Assembly (NCBI GenBank): GCA_950295325.1
Contig: OX485808.1
Coordinates: 29,966,527 to 30,030,526, forward strand
Length of the DNA: 64,000 nucleotides
Source of the DNA: Polytrichum commune
Lineage: Eukaryota; Streptophyta; Polytrichopsida; Polytrichales; Polytrichaceae
Direction of reading: 5' to 3'
Part shown: positions 10,584 to 20,343 of the stretch, piece by piece
How the letters are laid out: each line of letters opens with the position of its first letter
Numbering within the stretch: the stretch's first letter is position 1
Position numbers and translations under genes: made by a program
Notes under the pieces: generated by a model
Seen by the model: only the letters and a program-made list of their open reading frames with translations
What the model was told of the DNA's origin: nothing
Databases searched by the model: none

Positions 10584-12768
10584 TTTCTCTCGCAGTCTAT
10601 AGTCTGTATGGTAAGATCAGTCTTAATGGCCAAAGTCTATCGCCTTTAGTTACCAAGTCTCTATTCACCGTGCTATAGTCTGTCCTATAAACTCAGTCTT
10701 TACTGCAGAAAGCTATTGCCTTGGGTCACTCGGGAGTCTTTGGCTCGGACTATAGTCTGTTCTCCCCCAAAGAGGCTGTCATGCATTCTGCACAATCCAG
10801 TCACAATCCACTTGTAAATATCCTCTTCTCAATCTTAGCTAATATAGGTTCCTTTATCTCTTTCAAGTCCAAGTTGATTGCCTCTGGAACAGTTTCTTCT
10901 CTTTCTTTATCTTGTCACCTTCTCCGTATCAACTTCTTGGTAACTTTTCCATCAAGTTAAATCTTGTTGTCCTATTAAGTTCAAGTGCTAATAAGGCAAG
11001 GCCATAATCTCTTTGAAGGATAACGGACCTCTTAACAATCACTCAGGCTATTGACTTCCTAAGTTTCTCTCTTCAGAGACGAAGGGTTAAAGAAGATGAT
11101 GACGAAAAGTTACATGGCAGCAATGGGCCCTACCTCTACCCTGTGAAAGAATCACTCTTTCTGGAGGTTATCCTTACTAGGCTATTGTCTCTCGGAACAT
11201 CTTTCTTACTTTCATTTTAGGTGGCCTCACAGACTATTGCCTAGCATTGTATATCAATTTTCCTGCTTTTAATCAAGGCTATTGACTTTCTCCTAGCATT
11301 ACTTTGGAACTCAGTAACTTTGCTCCTTGGCAGCAACATTTCTTCACATGATAACTTCTTTGGGTTAAGATCACTTCGTTGCCTAAAAAGTTCATATCTT
11401 CCTAAACATTGTTTCTTGCAATAAAGACCATCTTTTCATACTTGTTCGGACTCCCAATAACACTTCCTATAAGACCAATGATACATCTAAAACACAATTC
11501 TACTGGAAAGACCTTTACTGTTCACTTTTGTGACGTTCTTGGACCGACATGAAAGTTTCTGACATCTTTCTTCTGTCATTTTTTTCTTACTGAGCATGAG
11601 AAAGTTTCCTACCAGACTCTTAATGGACTCCGACTCATACCTGATCTTGTTCTCTCCTCAGAGTTTCTTTCCAGACTATCGTCTTTCCTCACATCTAATT
11701 TCCTCTCGGAACAAGGCCATTGTCTCTCTGAAATATCTTTCATGCCTAATTTGTCACCTAAGGACTCCTATCTCATGCTCCCATGCTTCTGGCCATTGCC
11801 TGAGTGAAAAAGTTCTATCTTGCTTTGACTCTTCTCCTAACTCTTTTTCTGAAGGCTATTGTCTGATCCAAGTAACCAGCGTTGCCGCAACACATCAGGC
11901 TATTGTCTTCGAGAACTCACATTCTCAGTGCCTCACCAAGAACTTCTGGTCCTCTATCTACAACATATTGTGGCCATAGTCTTTACATGCTGCAGAGCCG
12001 CAGGTATCTCTCTTTTCTCACCCTTCTCTTTTATTCAGACCATAGCCTTGAACCTCGCTGGTCTCTCATTGTCACCATAAGGCCATAGTCTGATGCAAGT
12101 ATCCGTGATCCAATCCTCCGAAGGCTATAGTCTTTGGGTTCGTTCATGCAGTTGAAATATCATAGACAATCTTTAAAGCAAAACCTGATCACCATACAAC
12201 AGCAAACACACAGAGTTGGCAACCATACATGTTGTTCTGCGGAGAAGACGACTCTTCGCTCTCACCTCCTGTTCTCCGCCCCTTCAACTGCAGCTCCTCG
12301 TTCCTTCACCAAAGACTATTGCCTGCATCTTGGTTGAGCCTAACTGTTTGAGATCGCCCGCCTCCTTGGCGGCTCCCGCTCACCGTGTAATGATGGGTAG
12401 GTGGTCACTAATAGTACACTAATTGAGCCTATAGCCCACCTGCTGTCACTTCTCCTCAACCACTTCGTTAATTAAGTGCCTAAGCCTATTGCCTACCTCA
12501 GATTTAATTTTAGGTAGTCTTAGCTGTTTAGAGTCATGGGTGGGATTAACCAGCTCCCGAGACCATTGCCATTTTGTATTTATTTTATTTGACTTACAAC
12601 TTAACTTTAATAATAACTTTAACTGTTAAATTTGTGATACTATCTAAATGTCCCAATACATAATATATAAGTTTTTAATTACTTCAATTTTACAGAATAA
12701 TTACTTAATTTATACACCATAATAATCTCAATGGCTCCCCCTCACCTTATTTCCATAACTGTCCTCAG
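10584..12768 (-). other. Motif-rich non-coding spacer between integrase and extra ORF
   Basis: No coding frame is supported. The spacer holds about 27 copies of a GRCTATAGYCTT-type motif, for example at 10595, 10748, 11180, 11854, 11898, 12081, 12123 and 12314, roughly one per 75 bp. The last 170 bp before the integrase stop are plain AT-rich sequence. Confidence 0.7.
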
Positions 12769-13439
12769 TTATGTATGATACTTTTTAAGACGATAGCCAT
12801 TAATCCGTGTAGGTAAGGGTGTACCTTCAAAGTCGATTAATTCAAACGAACCATTGTCGTGCGCAATTTTAACTTTATAAGGGCCCATCCAGTGAAGTTT
12901 AAATTTTCCTGGAAATTTTTGGAAACGACTATCGTAAAGTAAAACTAGATCATCCGCGGTGAGTATTTTACTTTTCATTTTACTATCATAGTAAGTCTTA
13001 CGCCATTTTTGAATGGCGGCCATGTTTAGATAGGCCCGATTACGAATTTCATCTAGCCTTTCTAACATTGCTATGCGCTCGCGAAGGGATTCTTCATCAC
13101 TTAATCTTTCATCGATGACGATACGTAATGAAGGGAGTTCCAATTCAACTGGCAGTATAGCCTCTTGGCCATAAACTAATTGAAAGGGTGTAAATTTAGT
13201 TGTCACTTTATAAGCGGTACGATAAGCCCATAATGCATCTAATAATTTGCTATCCCAATCAGTCATAGAATTTTGAACTGTTTTAGTTATGATTTTATAC
13301 AAAATCCCATTGGTCATTTCAGTTTGACCATTAGCTCTCGGGTGATATGGGGAAATGAGCCGGTGTTTAATTTTATATTTCTCCGTGAGCTCTTTAATAA
13401 CATCATTTACAAAATGAGTGCCACGATCACTTACCAATT
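12769..13439 (-). pseudogene. Integrase C-terminal part, gypsy pol remnant
   Basis: About 223 codons of a Ty3/gypsy integrase are open. They include LVSDRGTHF (second catalytic Asp), HPRANGQTEMTNG (catalytic Glu), ALWAYRTAYK, and the C-terminal GPYKV and PLPTRINGYRLKKY typical of plant Tat/Athila-type elements. The HHCC zinc region and first catalytic Asp are missing. At 13,440 the frame runs straight into a primer-binding-site-like sequence and then LTR sequence, so upstream pol has been lost. Downstream in the same sense come the motif-rich spacer, extra ORF, polypurine tract and LTR. I infer that the fragment belongs to that old element, but ownership by the adjoining LTR is possible. Confidence 0.85.
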
Positions 13440-13452
13440 CCGATGGTCGCCA
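13440..13452 (-). other. Primer-binding-site-like sequence
   Basis: On the minus strand TGGCGACCATCGG follows the LTR end after a 4-nt gap (TTAT). The same word and gap lie beside the left LTR of the young element at 27,723. It is complementary to a tRNA 3' end of the form CCGATGGTCGCCA, probably tRNA-Arg. Confidence 0.65.
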
Positions 13453-13822
13453 ATAATGTGAGCCCAAAATGGTGCCCACATGTGTTCTTAAGTCTTTTGA
13501 GACCATTAGAAGTTATGTTTTAATGTTTATTGATTATTCATAAAAATATAAAAGGAGTGAAGCTTAAAGGAAGTTATGTTTAAGCATTAGACTTGTGTGG
13601 AGTGGATTGGTTAGAAGATTAGTAGTGTGAGGAAGCTCCTTAGTTGGAGAGCGTAGTAGGTGAAGAACCAAGGGTATTTCCTTGAGTTAAATGTTTGAAT
13701 TAGGATCTATGTTATTCGTTTGAGGGACAAAGATTTAGAAGATAAGAAGAGAACCTACAAAGTAGGGGAGGATTACGAAGGCTTATCTTGAGCCTTGAGG
13801 GTGCTTACCTCCTCAACCGCAC

Positions 13823-13830
13823 TATATAAG
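13823..13830 (+). promoter_or_regulatory. TATA-like box in LTR
   Basis: TATATAAG is followed by a pyrimidine-rich stretch (CCTCATTCTTCCTTCTCTC), as at plant transcription starts. The equivalent site in the young element reads on its minus strand. The reverse complement, CTTATATA, is also TATA-like, so direction is ambiguous. Confidence 0.4.
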
Positions 13831-14178
13831 CCCTCATTCTTCCTTCTCTCTTCCTCTCTTTCTTTCGTGCTCCTTGACACCCCACGTGTTATAAGTGTGG
13901 GTGTGTAGAAAGCAAGATAGGAGCACGTGTGTGTGCATGACTTTAAGGTGAAGAGTCAAGACTAGTTGGCCTTTGAGTAGGCTTGACCTCTTGTTGGGAG
14001 TAGTGTAGTTTGGAAGAGTTTAGAGTTTAATTTATAGTCTTCAAATTGTAGTGCTTGGATTTATATTATCCACACCTATAATTATTTAGACTTGCAAAGT
14101 TATGTCTGTAAAACATTAGAGCATTTAGTTTTATTGGACTTACAAAGTTAAGTTATTGAAGTAGGTGAGCTTGTGTGT

Positions 14179-15462
14179 GTGTGGAGCAGGGTTGTCTATC
14201 GCGACGTCATGACGGTGTCATGCCGTCATGTCGTGTCGTGACGGACCCCTCCGTCACGACACAATAGGGTCCACGTAGGGTCAACATAGGGGGAACGGAC
14301 TAGGGTGGGTAAAATACTTACCTTCTTGCCAAGGTGGCGTCCTATGTGGCAGAAAACGCCGACGTGGTCGTGGATATGCCTAGCGCCAGGTAAATCATTT
14401 TGCCATTTTGTTTACCATTTTGTTAAAATCAAAGTAGTAAAAAACGACTAAGGAGGGTGTGGGGCGGACGGGGGACGAGGGTGGGGCGGACGGGGGTGGG
14501 GGGGGGAACGGAGCGGACGGGGTCGGGAACGGAGCGGACGGGGTCGGGAACGGAGCGGACGGGGTCGGGAACGGAGCGGACGGGGTCGGGAACGGAGCGG
14601 ACGGGGTCGGGAACGGAGCGGACGGGGTCGGGAACGGGGGCGGATGGGGGGGGGAACGGAGCGGACGGGGTCGGGAGCGGGGGCGGACGGGGGGGAACGG
14701 GAGCGGACGGAGGGGGGGAAAAAAAAAATTTTAAAAAAATGGGGCGGACGGGGAAGGGGGGGGGGAAAAAAAAAAAAACTGGTGCGGACGGGGGAGCGGA
14801 CGGAGGGGCAGACGGGGGTGAACAGGGCGCGGACGGGGGGGAACGGGGTGTACGGGGTCGGGAACGGAGCGGACGGGGGGGGGAATTTTTTTTAAAAAAA
14901 ATTGGGGCGGACAGGGAAGGGAGGGGAAAAAAAAAATAAAAAAAATACTGGGGCGGACGGGGGGGAACGGGGCGTACGGGGTTGGGAACGGAGCGGACGG
15001 GGTCGGGAACAGGGGCGGACGGAGGGGGGGAAACTTTTTTTTTAAATGGGGCGGACGGGGAAGGGGGGGGGGGGGAAAAAAAAAAAAAAAAAAAAAAACT
15101 GGGGCGGACGGGGGAGCGGACGGGGGAGCGGACGGAGGGGCGGACGGAGGGGCGGACGGGGGGGAACGGGGTGTACGGGGCGTACGGGGTTGGGAACGGA
15201 GCGGACGGGGGGGCGGACGGGCTCTAGTAAAATTTTCCCCACTTTACCTTTACTTTGCTGACATGCCATCACACGTGGACATTGTAAATCCTACGTGTCC
15301 GAATTGGGTTAATGTAATTACACAAAAAAATCGGTAAAATTCAAGTCCGTCAGGATAAAGACAACATCCGGCATAATGTCGTGACGGATACGTGTCGTGA
15401 CGGCACGACATTATGCCGGGATTACCCTCCGTCACGACACAATAGACAACCCTGGTGTGGAG
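14179..15462. mobile_element. hAT-type non-autonomous transposon with target duplication
   Basis: The element is 14,187-15,454 (1,268 bp). Termini are CAGGGTTGTCTAT and its reverse complement ATAGACAACCCTG. The 8-bp target duplication GTGTGGAG is perfect (14,179-14,186 and 15,455-15,462). The 8-bp duplication and CAGGG start fit the hAT superfamily. Subterminal regions carry nested palindromes built from CCGTCACGACACAATAG. The interior encodes no transposase and is mostly a GC-rich minisatellite. It inserted into an LTR, so it is younger than that LTR. Confidence 0.85.
14456..15215. repeat. GC-rich minisatellite inside the hAT-type element
   Basis: Variants of GCGGACGGGG dominate. From 14,509 to 14,640 a 21-bp unit (AGCGGACGGGGTCGGGAAC plus GG) repeats about six times almost exactly. 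A-runs of 8-20 bp split the array. Long frames here are repeat translations, not genes. Confidence 0.9.
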
Positions 15463-15689
15463 TAAGAGAGGTGCACGTGAGGATGCAAGGTTTAGTGTGG
15501 AGAGCCAATGCCATTAGTTTCTAAATTAGTTTACATTGTTTGGTTGTGGCAAGCTTGACTCAAGGCATTTAGGGATAAGTGTTTAGTTCATAAGTGCTCA
15601 TTTTATAGTGTTTAGAATTATAATGATTAGATTTATAGTATTTGGATTTTAGTGTAGAATTAGTAATATATAGTGGCTAGTTTAGTGTT

Positions 15690-15990
15690 TAGTGAAATTC
15701 TGGTTTCACTCAACTCTGTTCGAATACCAGCTGCAGCCAGCAGGTTAGTTCTGTTCAGCTGTGGAAGACCAGCTGAGTGAAGTTCTGGTTACTCAACTCT
15801 GTTCGAAGACCAGCTGCAGCCAGCAGCTGAGTGAAGTTCTGGTTACTCAACTCTGTTTGAAGACCAGCTGCAGCCAGCAGCCAGCAGCCAGCAACTGAGT
15901 GAAGTTCTGGTTATTCAACTCTGTTCGAAGACCAGCTGCAGCCAGCAGGTTAATTCTGTTCTGCTGTGGAGGACCGGCCGCAGCCGGCTC
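15690..15990. repeat. LTR-internal minisatellite, ~58-bp unit
   Basis: About four copies of a unit containing GAAGTTCTGGTTACTCAACT and GAAGACCAGCTGCAGCCAGC. It lies in the same part of the LTR as unrelated minisatellites in the solo LTR (20,829-21,545) and the young LTR (26,340-26,500). Confidence 0.8.
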
Positions 15991-16129
15991 GGTTTAGTTT
16001 AGAGCTGGGGTTAAGTTTAGCGATGGGTTTGGTTTAAGATACGGGGTGAAGCTAAGCTAGCTAGGAGTAGGCTAGTGGTTTAGGAACAACATTAAAGTGA
16101 GAGCTTGGGAAGAGTTGTGATGGGCTCTA

Positions 16130-17452
16130 TGTGAGCCCAATATGGTGCCCACATGTGTTCTTAATCGCAAGGGGTTAACAAAACTTGGACTTCCATTTGT
16201 GTTCAAATATTCAAAAACATAAAAACAAGTTGTGTTCTTAGTTATTAGCTGAATTTAGTTGAAGCTAGGGTGTTAGTACTTCAGTGCTAGTAGGAATGGT
16301 TAGAGTTATTTAGAGATTGGTTAATGGGGTTCCTAGGCTAAAGGCTTAAGTTTAGTAAACGGGGTTTTATTAACCTATATAGATAGTCACTAGATTTTAG
16401 CACATCCGCCTGTGGATGCGAGTTGTGTGTAAGAGACTGGATCAAGGTCTGGACCGACCCGGGTTCGAATCCGGTTGGTTCCATTGACTGGTGCTATCCC
16501 AAGATGAGCTAGTGGTAAAAGCAGGAATAGTCTATAGGCGGATACGGAGAAGAAGTTACTACATATGTGTAAGTAGAACCTTCTCAATTACTTTCCATAT
16601 TTTAGGGGCATTTTACTTATATTCACCTAACCGCTCACGGTTTATTAGGTCCGCGGGTTAATTGGAAAGGAAGTCAATGGTTCAAATTAGATTTAAGTTA
16701 AGTAATTCGTACGAAGAAGTCAAGATACTTGCGAAGGACACAAGGATGGCAACGAACGGAGGATGAAGATGAATGAAGGATGGCAACGAACGGAGGATGA
16801 AGACGAATGAAGGATGGCAACGAACGGTGGATGAAGCCGGACGGATGAAGACCGTTTGATCAAGTGGATGGAAGACCAAGACTGTTGGATCTAGGGATGA
16901 CGGCTTGAGTATGATGGCCGGCAATTCCAACCGTTAGATGTGGGTATGGTTAGATCTACGGCCGGTAAGGCTTGGTGATGGAAGGGGGTAGTCCCCCGAA
17001 GGGAAAGGCGGAGGTTAATTCTCTCTCTCACTCTTGCGACTAGGACTATCTCTCTCTCTCTCTCCTTCCTCTCTAGGAATGTGAGCTCTTAGAGCTATAG
17101 AATATGTGGGCTTAGCTAGTTGGAGTTAGGAGAACGGGCCGAGTTAGGAGCCGGGTATGGACCATTGGCGAACCGGCCGATCATGGGGAAGGCCTAAGGA
17201 CACTAATGGCACTTAGATGGTATGCTATGTAATTAGGGATTTAAGTGTTGGTGTGTAAGTAACTTAGGGAGAAGGAGAAGAGCATTTTTCAATGCTTGTA
17301 TCCTTATTATGAAATACATTGGTGTGCAAGATTTGATGGGAAATATAATGAATTCTCACGAAGTTGGTAAGATGGAGTCATGGGAATACGACTGTGATGC
17401 CCATTCCCTCACCCGGACTAAGACGCTTAAGGGTGGGCGGTTTGGCCTCACA
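16130..17452 (-). repeat. Second gypsy LTR, complete termini
   Basis: The plus-strand start is TGTGAGCCCAATATGG and the end is CCCGGACTAAGACGCTTAAG followed by GGTGGGCGGTTTGGCCTCACA-type sequence. Both edges match the other LTRs of this family, but the interior is diverged and shorter (1,323 bp). Flanking 5-mers (CTCTA and CATGG) do not match, so it is not a simple solo-LTR insertion. It abuts the truncated LTR at 16,129 directly. Confidence 0.7.
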
Positions 17453-18521
17453 CATGGTAATCCCTTGGTAATCCCTTGGATCCTCAAATTTCCCAAGTCA
17501 TAGACTATAGCATCAATTTCTTTTATTAGTTCTTCATTCTCATTGTCACACAGATTATTCTTCATCATCAAGAAAACCTTAATCAAAGTCTTACTGCTCC
17601 ATCATTTATTGATGATATCATTCCAAAAGTGACTTATTACTTTGAACATGTATGTTTATCCTATAGGGGTAATGCATCTCAAAATGTAAATATCCTTACT
17701 CCATTTATTTCAGGATTAGGTATCATCAATTCATTCAATTATTGGTCAAACATATATGAGATATCCCAAACACTTCTAGATCTTGAGTCTCTGTGAAAGT
17801 GTCCCTCGTTTTTTACCAAGACTATAGATTCAACATATTATAACCAAATGAAGAAATCTCAGCATGTTGCGATCATATGCAAATAAATTTACAGGCTATA
17901 GTCTTTAATTGCTACTGCAGATTATGATCAAAACGTGTACATGTATTTTTCTTACAATTGGTGTCTCCTTCAAATGTCTCACTTGAAAACTTTAAGGACA
18001 TAGCATGGTTATAAAATGTAATTTAATCTTTTATCAAACCCCAAAACTATAGTCAAGGCTTATGTTATTTCTACAAAGCACTCATTAGGAAGAGTCTAAG
18101 GATATTCAAAATGCTTCACAATCCAGTACATACTCCTTGGAAGTTGCTTACTTAATAAATCACCAGGCAGTAGCCTGTAGAGATAGATCAATTTTCTTAC
18201 ACTTCACAATTTCACACAATCCACATACTTTACTTTTGATTACCAAGTTAAAAAATTCCCAGTCCTCACAACATTGAGTTCCATCTCTCTCCTAGAGATA
18301 ACTAACTACTTCTTCCCCTTTCTCCCTCTTTATTCAAGAGAAAAGCTCTAGGGTACCCCCATATTTTGCAATTAGCTATAGCCTTTCAATTCTTGCTTTT
18401 TGGTATCTTCAATCTATAGCCTATTCACACTTACAATGTTCAAGAGTTCTAATTCGTATCAAGACGCATTCACATTTAAATTATATTTGAGTGGAATGAG
18501 ACAATTTTTCCGTACTACACA
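17453..18521 (-). repeat. LTR remnant of the motif-rich gypsy element
   Basis: The stretch 18,230-18,521 aligns by eye with 7,560-7,850 (shared CTCTCTCC.AGAGATAACTAA, CTATAGCCTATT and ACTTACAATGTT-like words). Six CTATAG-type motifs occur, at 17,504, 17,819, 17,893, 18,044, 18,373 and 18,411. This is probably the 5' LTR of the element whose 3' LTR is at 6.3-7.85 kb, truncated on its left by the second LTR. The right edge at 18,521 (TACTACACA) is approximate. Confidence 0.5.
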
Positions 18522-18649
18522 AACACACAGAAATTCAACATATAGTCATTTCTTGAACTTAAATAATACACACCCTCATTCTCTAAACAACCAAAAAAAG
18601 CTAGTTTCCTAAAGAAATGTTTTTCTATTCTCTTGTTTCTCTTTCCAAA

Positions 18650-19465
18650 AAAATTATGTACAGTTCCATCACTCCCAACAAGTTTTGCACACTTCCGTTG
18701 TTTTTGGATAGCATGCCGAAGATGTTTATTATGATTTCTATCCTATTACACAATAGTAGATTTTATGATCATTGACCTTGCAAACAAACCAAATGGATTG
18801 GAATCGTTTACCATTCACGTCCCTTGATAGGCCAAAAGAGACTTTGTTTCATACCATCTTTCATCTTGACAACCATCAAAGATTGATGTTGCCAAGAATG
18901 AATAAATGTTACCACATTAACTATTGATGCAATTGAATCAATTGATAAATTGATGTTTTTCCTTCCTAACAACACTGGCGCAGGTACGAGTATTTGCAAA
19001 CTCAATTGCCATAATTTGCATACTATACACACCTCATTCTTTGTACCACCTAAAGAAACTACTTTCACGTAACATTAATTTCCCCCCCCCCCCTTTGTTC
19101 CTCATTCCAGACAAACATGTGCAGTTCCATAAATTCCAACAACTTTTGCCCACTACCACAATTTTGCGGATAGCACGCATAAAATGTTTCTAACGATTTG
19201 TGGCCTATTATAAAATACCAGGTTCATGATCATTGACCTTGCAAACAAACCTAAAGAATTGGAATATTTTTTATTGTTCACGTCCCTCGACATGCCAAAG
19301 AAGAGTGCATTTCTTCACACACCCTCTTTGGTGATCTCAGCAATTATCAAAGATGGATGTTGCCAAGAATGAATCCATGTCACTACCTTAACTACGGAAT
19401 TGAACTTGAGATTGTGGCATTGTTATTGTGTTTACTCGTTACAACGACAGTGCGGGAACGTGTGT
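18650..19465. repeat. Tandem duplication, ~461-bp period
   Basis: Two diverged copies share GATCATTGACCTTGCAAACA (18,767 and 19,228), TGTTGCCAAGAATGAAT and CAGTTCCAT. No coding content is recognised. Confidence 0.65.
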
Positions 19466-19496
19466 CTACAAACTCCATTGTGTGACCTTCTCAAAG

Positions 19497-19760
19497 TCAT
19501 TGAAACGCGGGCCATGGGGAGAAAGTTCGCTTTGATCTTCGGTAGGGTTTGCAAGCTGGTGCCGGTAGAAAGCCGCGGCTTTTGACCACGGACGCCATCG
19601 AGAGTGTTGCCAAACCGCCAAAGTATTTGACGTCGTTGGCCACGATGGCCACGCCCAACATCACGAGTTTTGTGAGGCTCGCGAGTGACACTTCTGTTGT
19701 TCCCACAAGGTTTGCTTGCGTCGTGGGTATCGCAATTTGGAAGATTTGCGCGTCCACCAT
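19497..19760 (-). CDS. Possible exon or gene fragment, unknown
   Basis: An 87-codon frame from ATG 19,760 is clearly richer in GC and CpG than its surroundings and has protein-like composition (VSLASLTKLVMLGVAIVAND, YFGGLATLSMASVVKSRGF). I do not recognise it. No splice sites or promoter can be assigned with confidence. It could be an exon, a captured gene fragment or chance. Confidence 0.2.
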   Translation of the reverse strand: MVDAQIFQIAIPTTQANLVGTTEVSLASLTKLVMLGVAIVANDVKYFGGLATLSMASVVKSRGFLPAPACKPYRRSKRTFSPWPAFQ

Positions 19761-19776
19761 ATCCTACGCCCAATAA

Positions 19777-20338
19777 CCAAGTCCTGAAATAACTTGCACA
19801 CTAATTCCAATTACCCAAAAACCCTCAAGAGGTGAGAGATCATGTGATATGAAATATGTAGCTCCAAGAAATTTGCATCCCCAGAAGCTATAAAGTGTGC
19901 TCAAGCCATTATCCAATTGAGTGACGTGCTTGTGTACGCTTAGGTAGGTGCACCTATTTTGATTTGTGACCTATTATGGACAATCATAATTAGGAGCATA
20001 CTCGACACAAAGCATATTATGTTACGTGGTTTTTCACCCAAAAGCTAAAACCTTGTAGGCTTGAAATGACCTCTGTTCATATACGTCAACATAGGTAGAG
20101 TCGCAAATTTGCAAATACTGCACTTTTAGAAGCAAGTGTGCCACTGTACGTAAGGCATCAGAAGCAAGTGTGTGACATTTCACTTATGGTGCCACATTCT
20201 CAGTGTCACGAGATATTGGGTAACGTCATAATACATTATCCACGAATTGATCAATAAATTTGTGCCCATTACTAGGTGTCCACAAACAATTGTCAATTAC
20301 AAATTTGTTCACACTTATCTAATTGACGATGTGAGAAC
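19777..20338. other. No gene recognised
   Basis: Unannotated sequence up to the solo LTR. No conserved motif is seen. Confidence 0.4.
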
Positions 20339-20343
20339 AAGGC

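Larger units (their letters stand above)
13457..16129 (-). repeat. Partial gypsy LTR, split by a hAT-type element
   Basis: The plus-strand edge is TGTGAGCCCAAAATGG, matching the reverse complement of the right edge of the young element's LTR and of the solo LTR. Further shared words are CTATATAAGCCCTCATTCTTCC and ACCCCACG.GTTATAAGTGTG (13,823-13,905). The LTR is interrupted at 14,187-15,454. It lacks the other terminus (GGCCTCACA) and stops where a second LTR begins at 16,130. Strand is given in the sense defined by the adjacent primer-binding site. Confidence 0.75.

Noticed and set aside
14457-15272. Several 70-160-codon frames on both strands
   Set aside because: They are translations of the GC-rich minisatellite and its A-runs (Gly-Ala-Asp and Arg-Thr-Gly repeats or their complement), not genes.
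16460-16530. tRNA- or SINE-like B box (GGGTTCGAATCCGG) inside the second LTR
   Set aside because: The T-stem does not pair properly and the A-box-like TAGTGGTAAAAGC lies after, not before, the B box. No cloverleaf can be drawn.
16125-17457. Simple solo-LTR insertion for the second LTR
   Set aside because: Flanking 5-mers CTCTA and CATGG differ, and one side is a truncated LTR.
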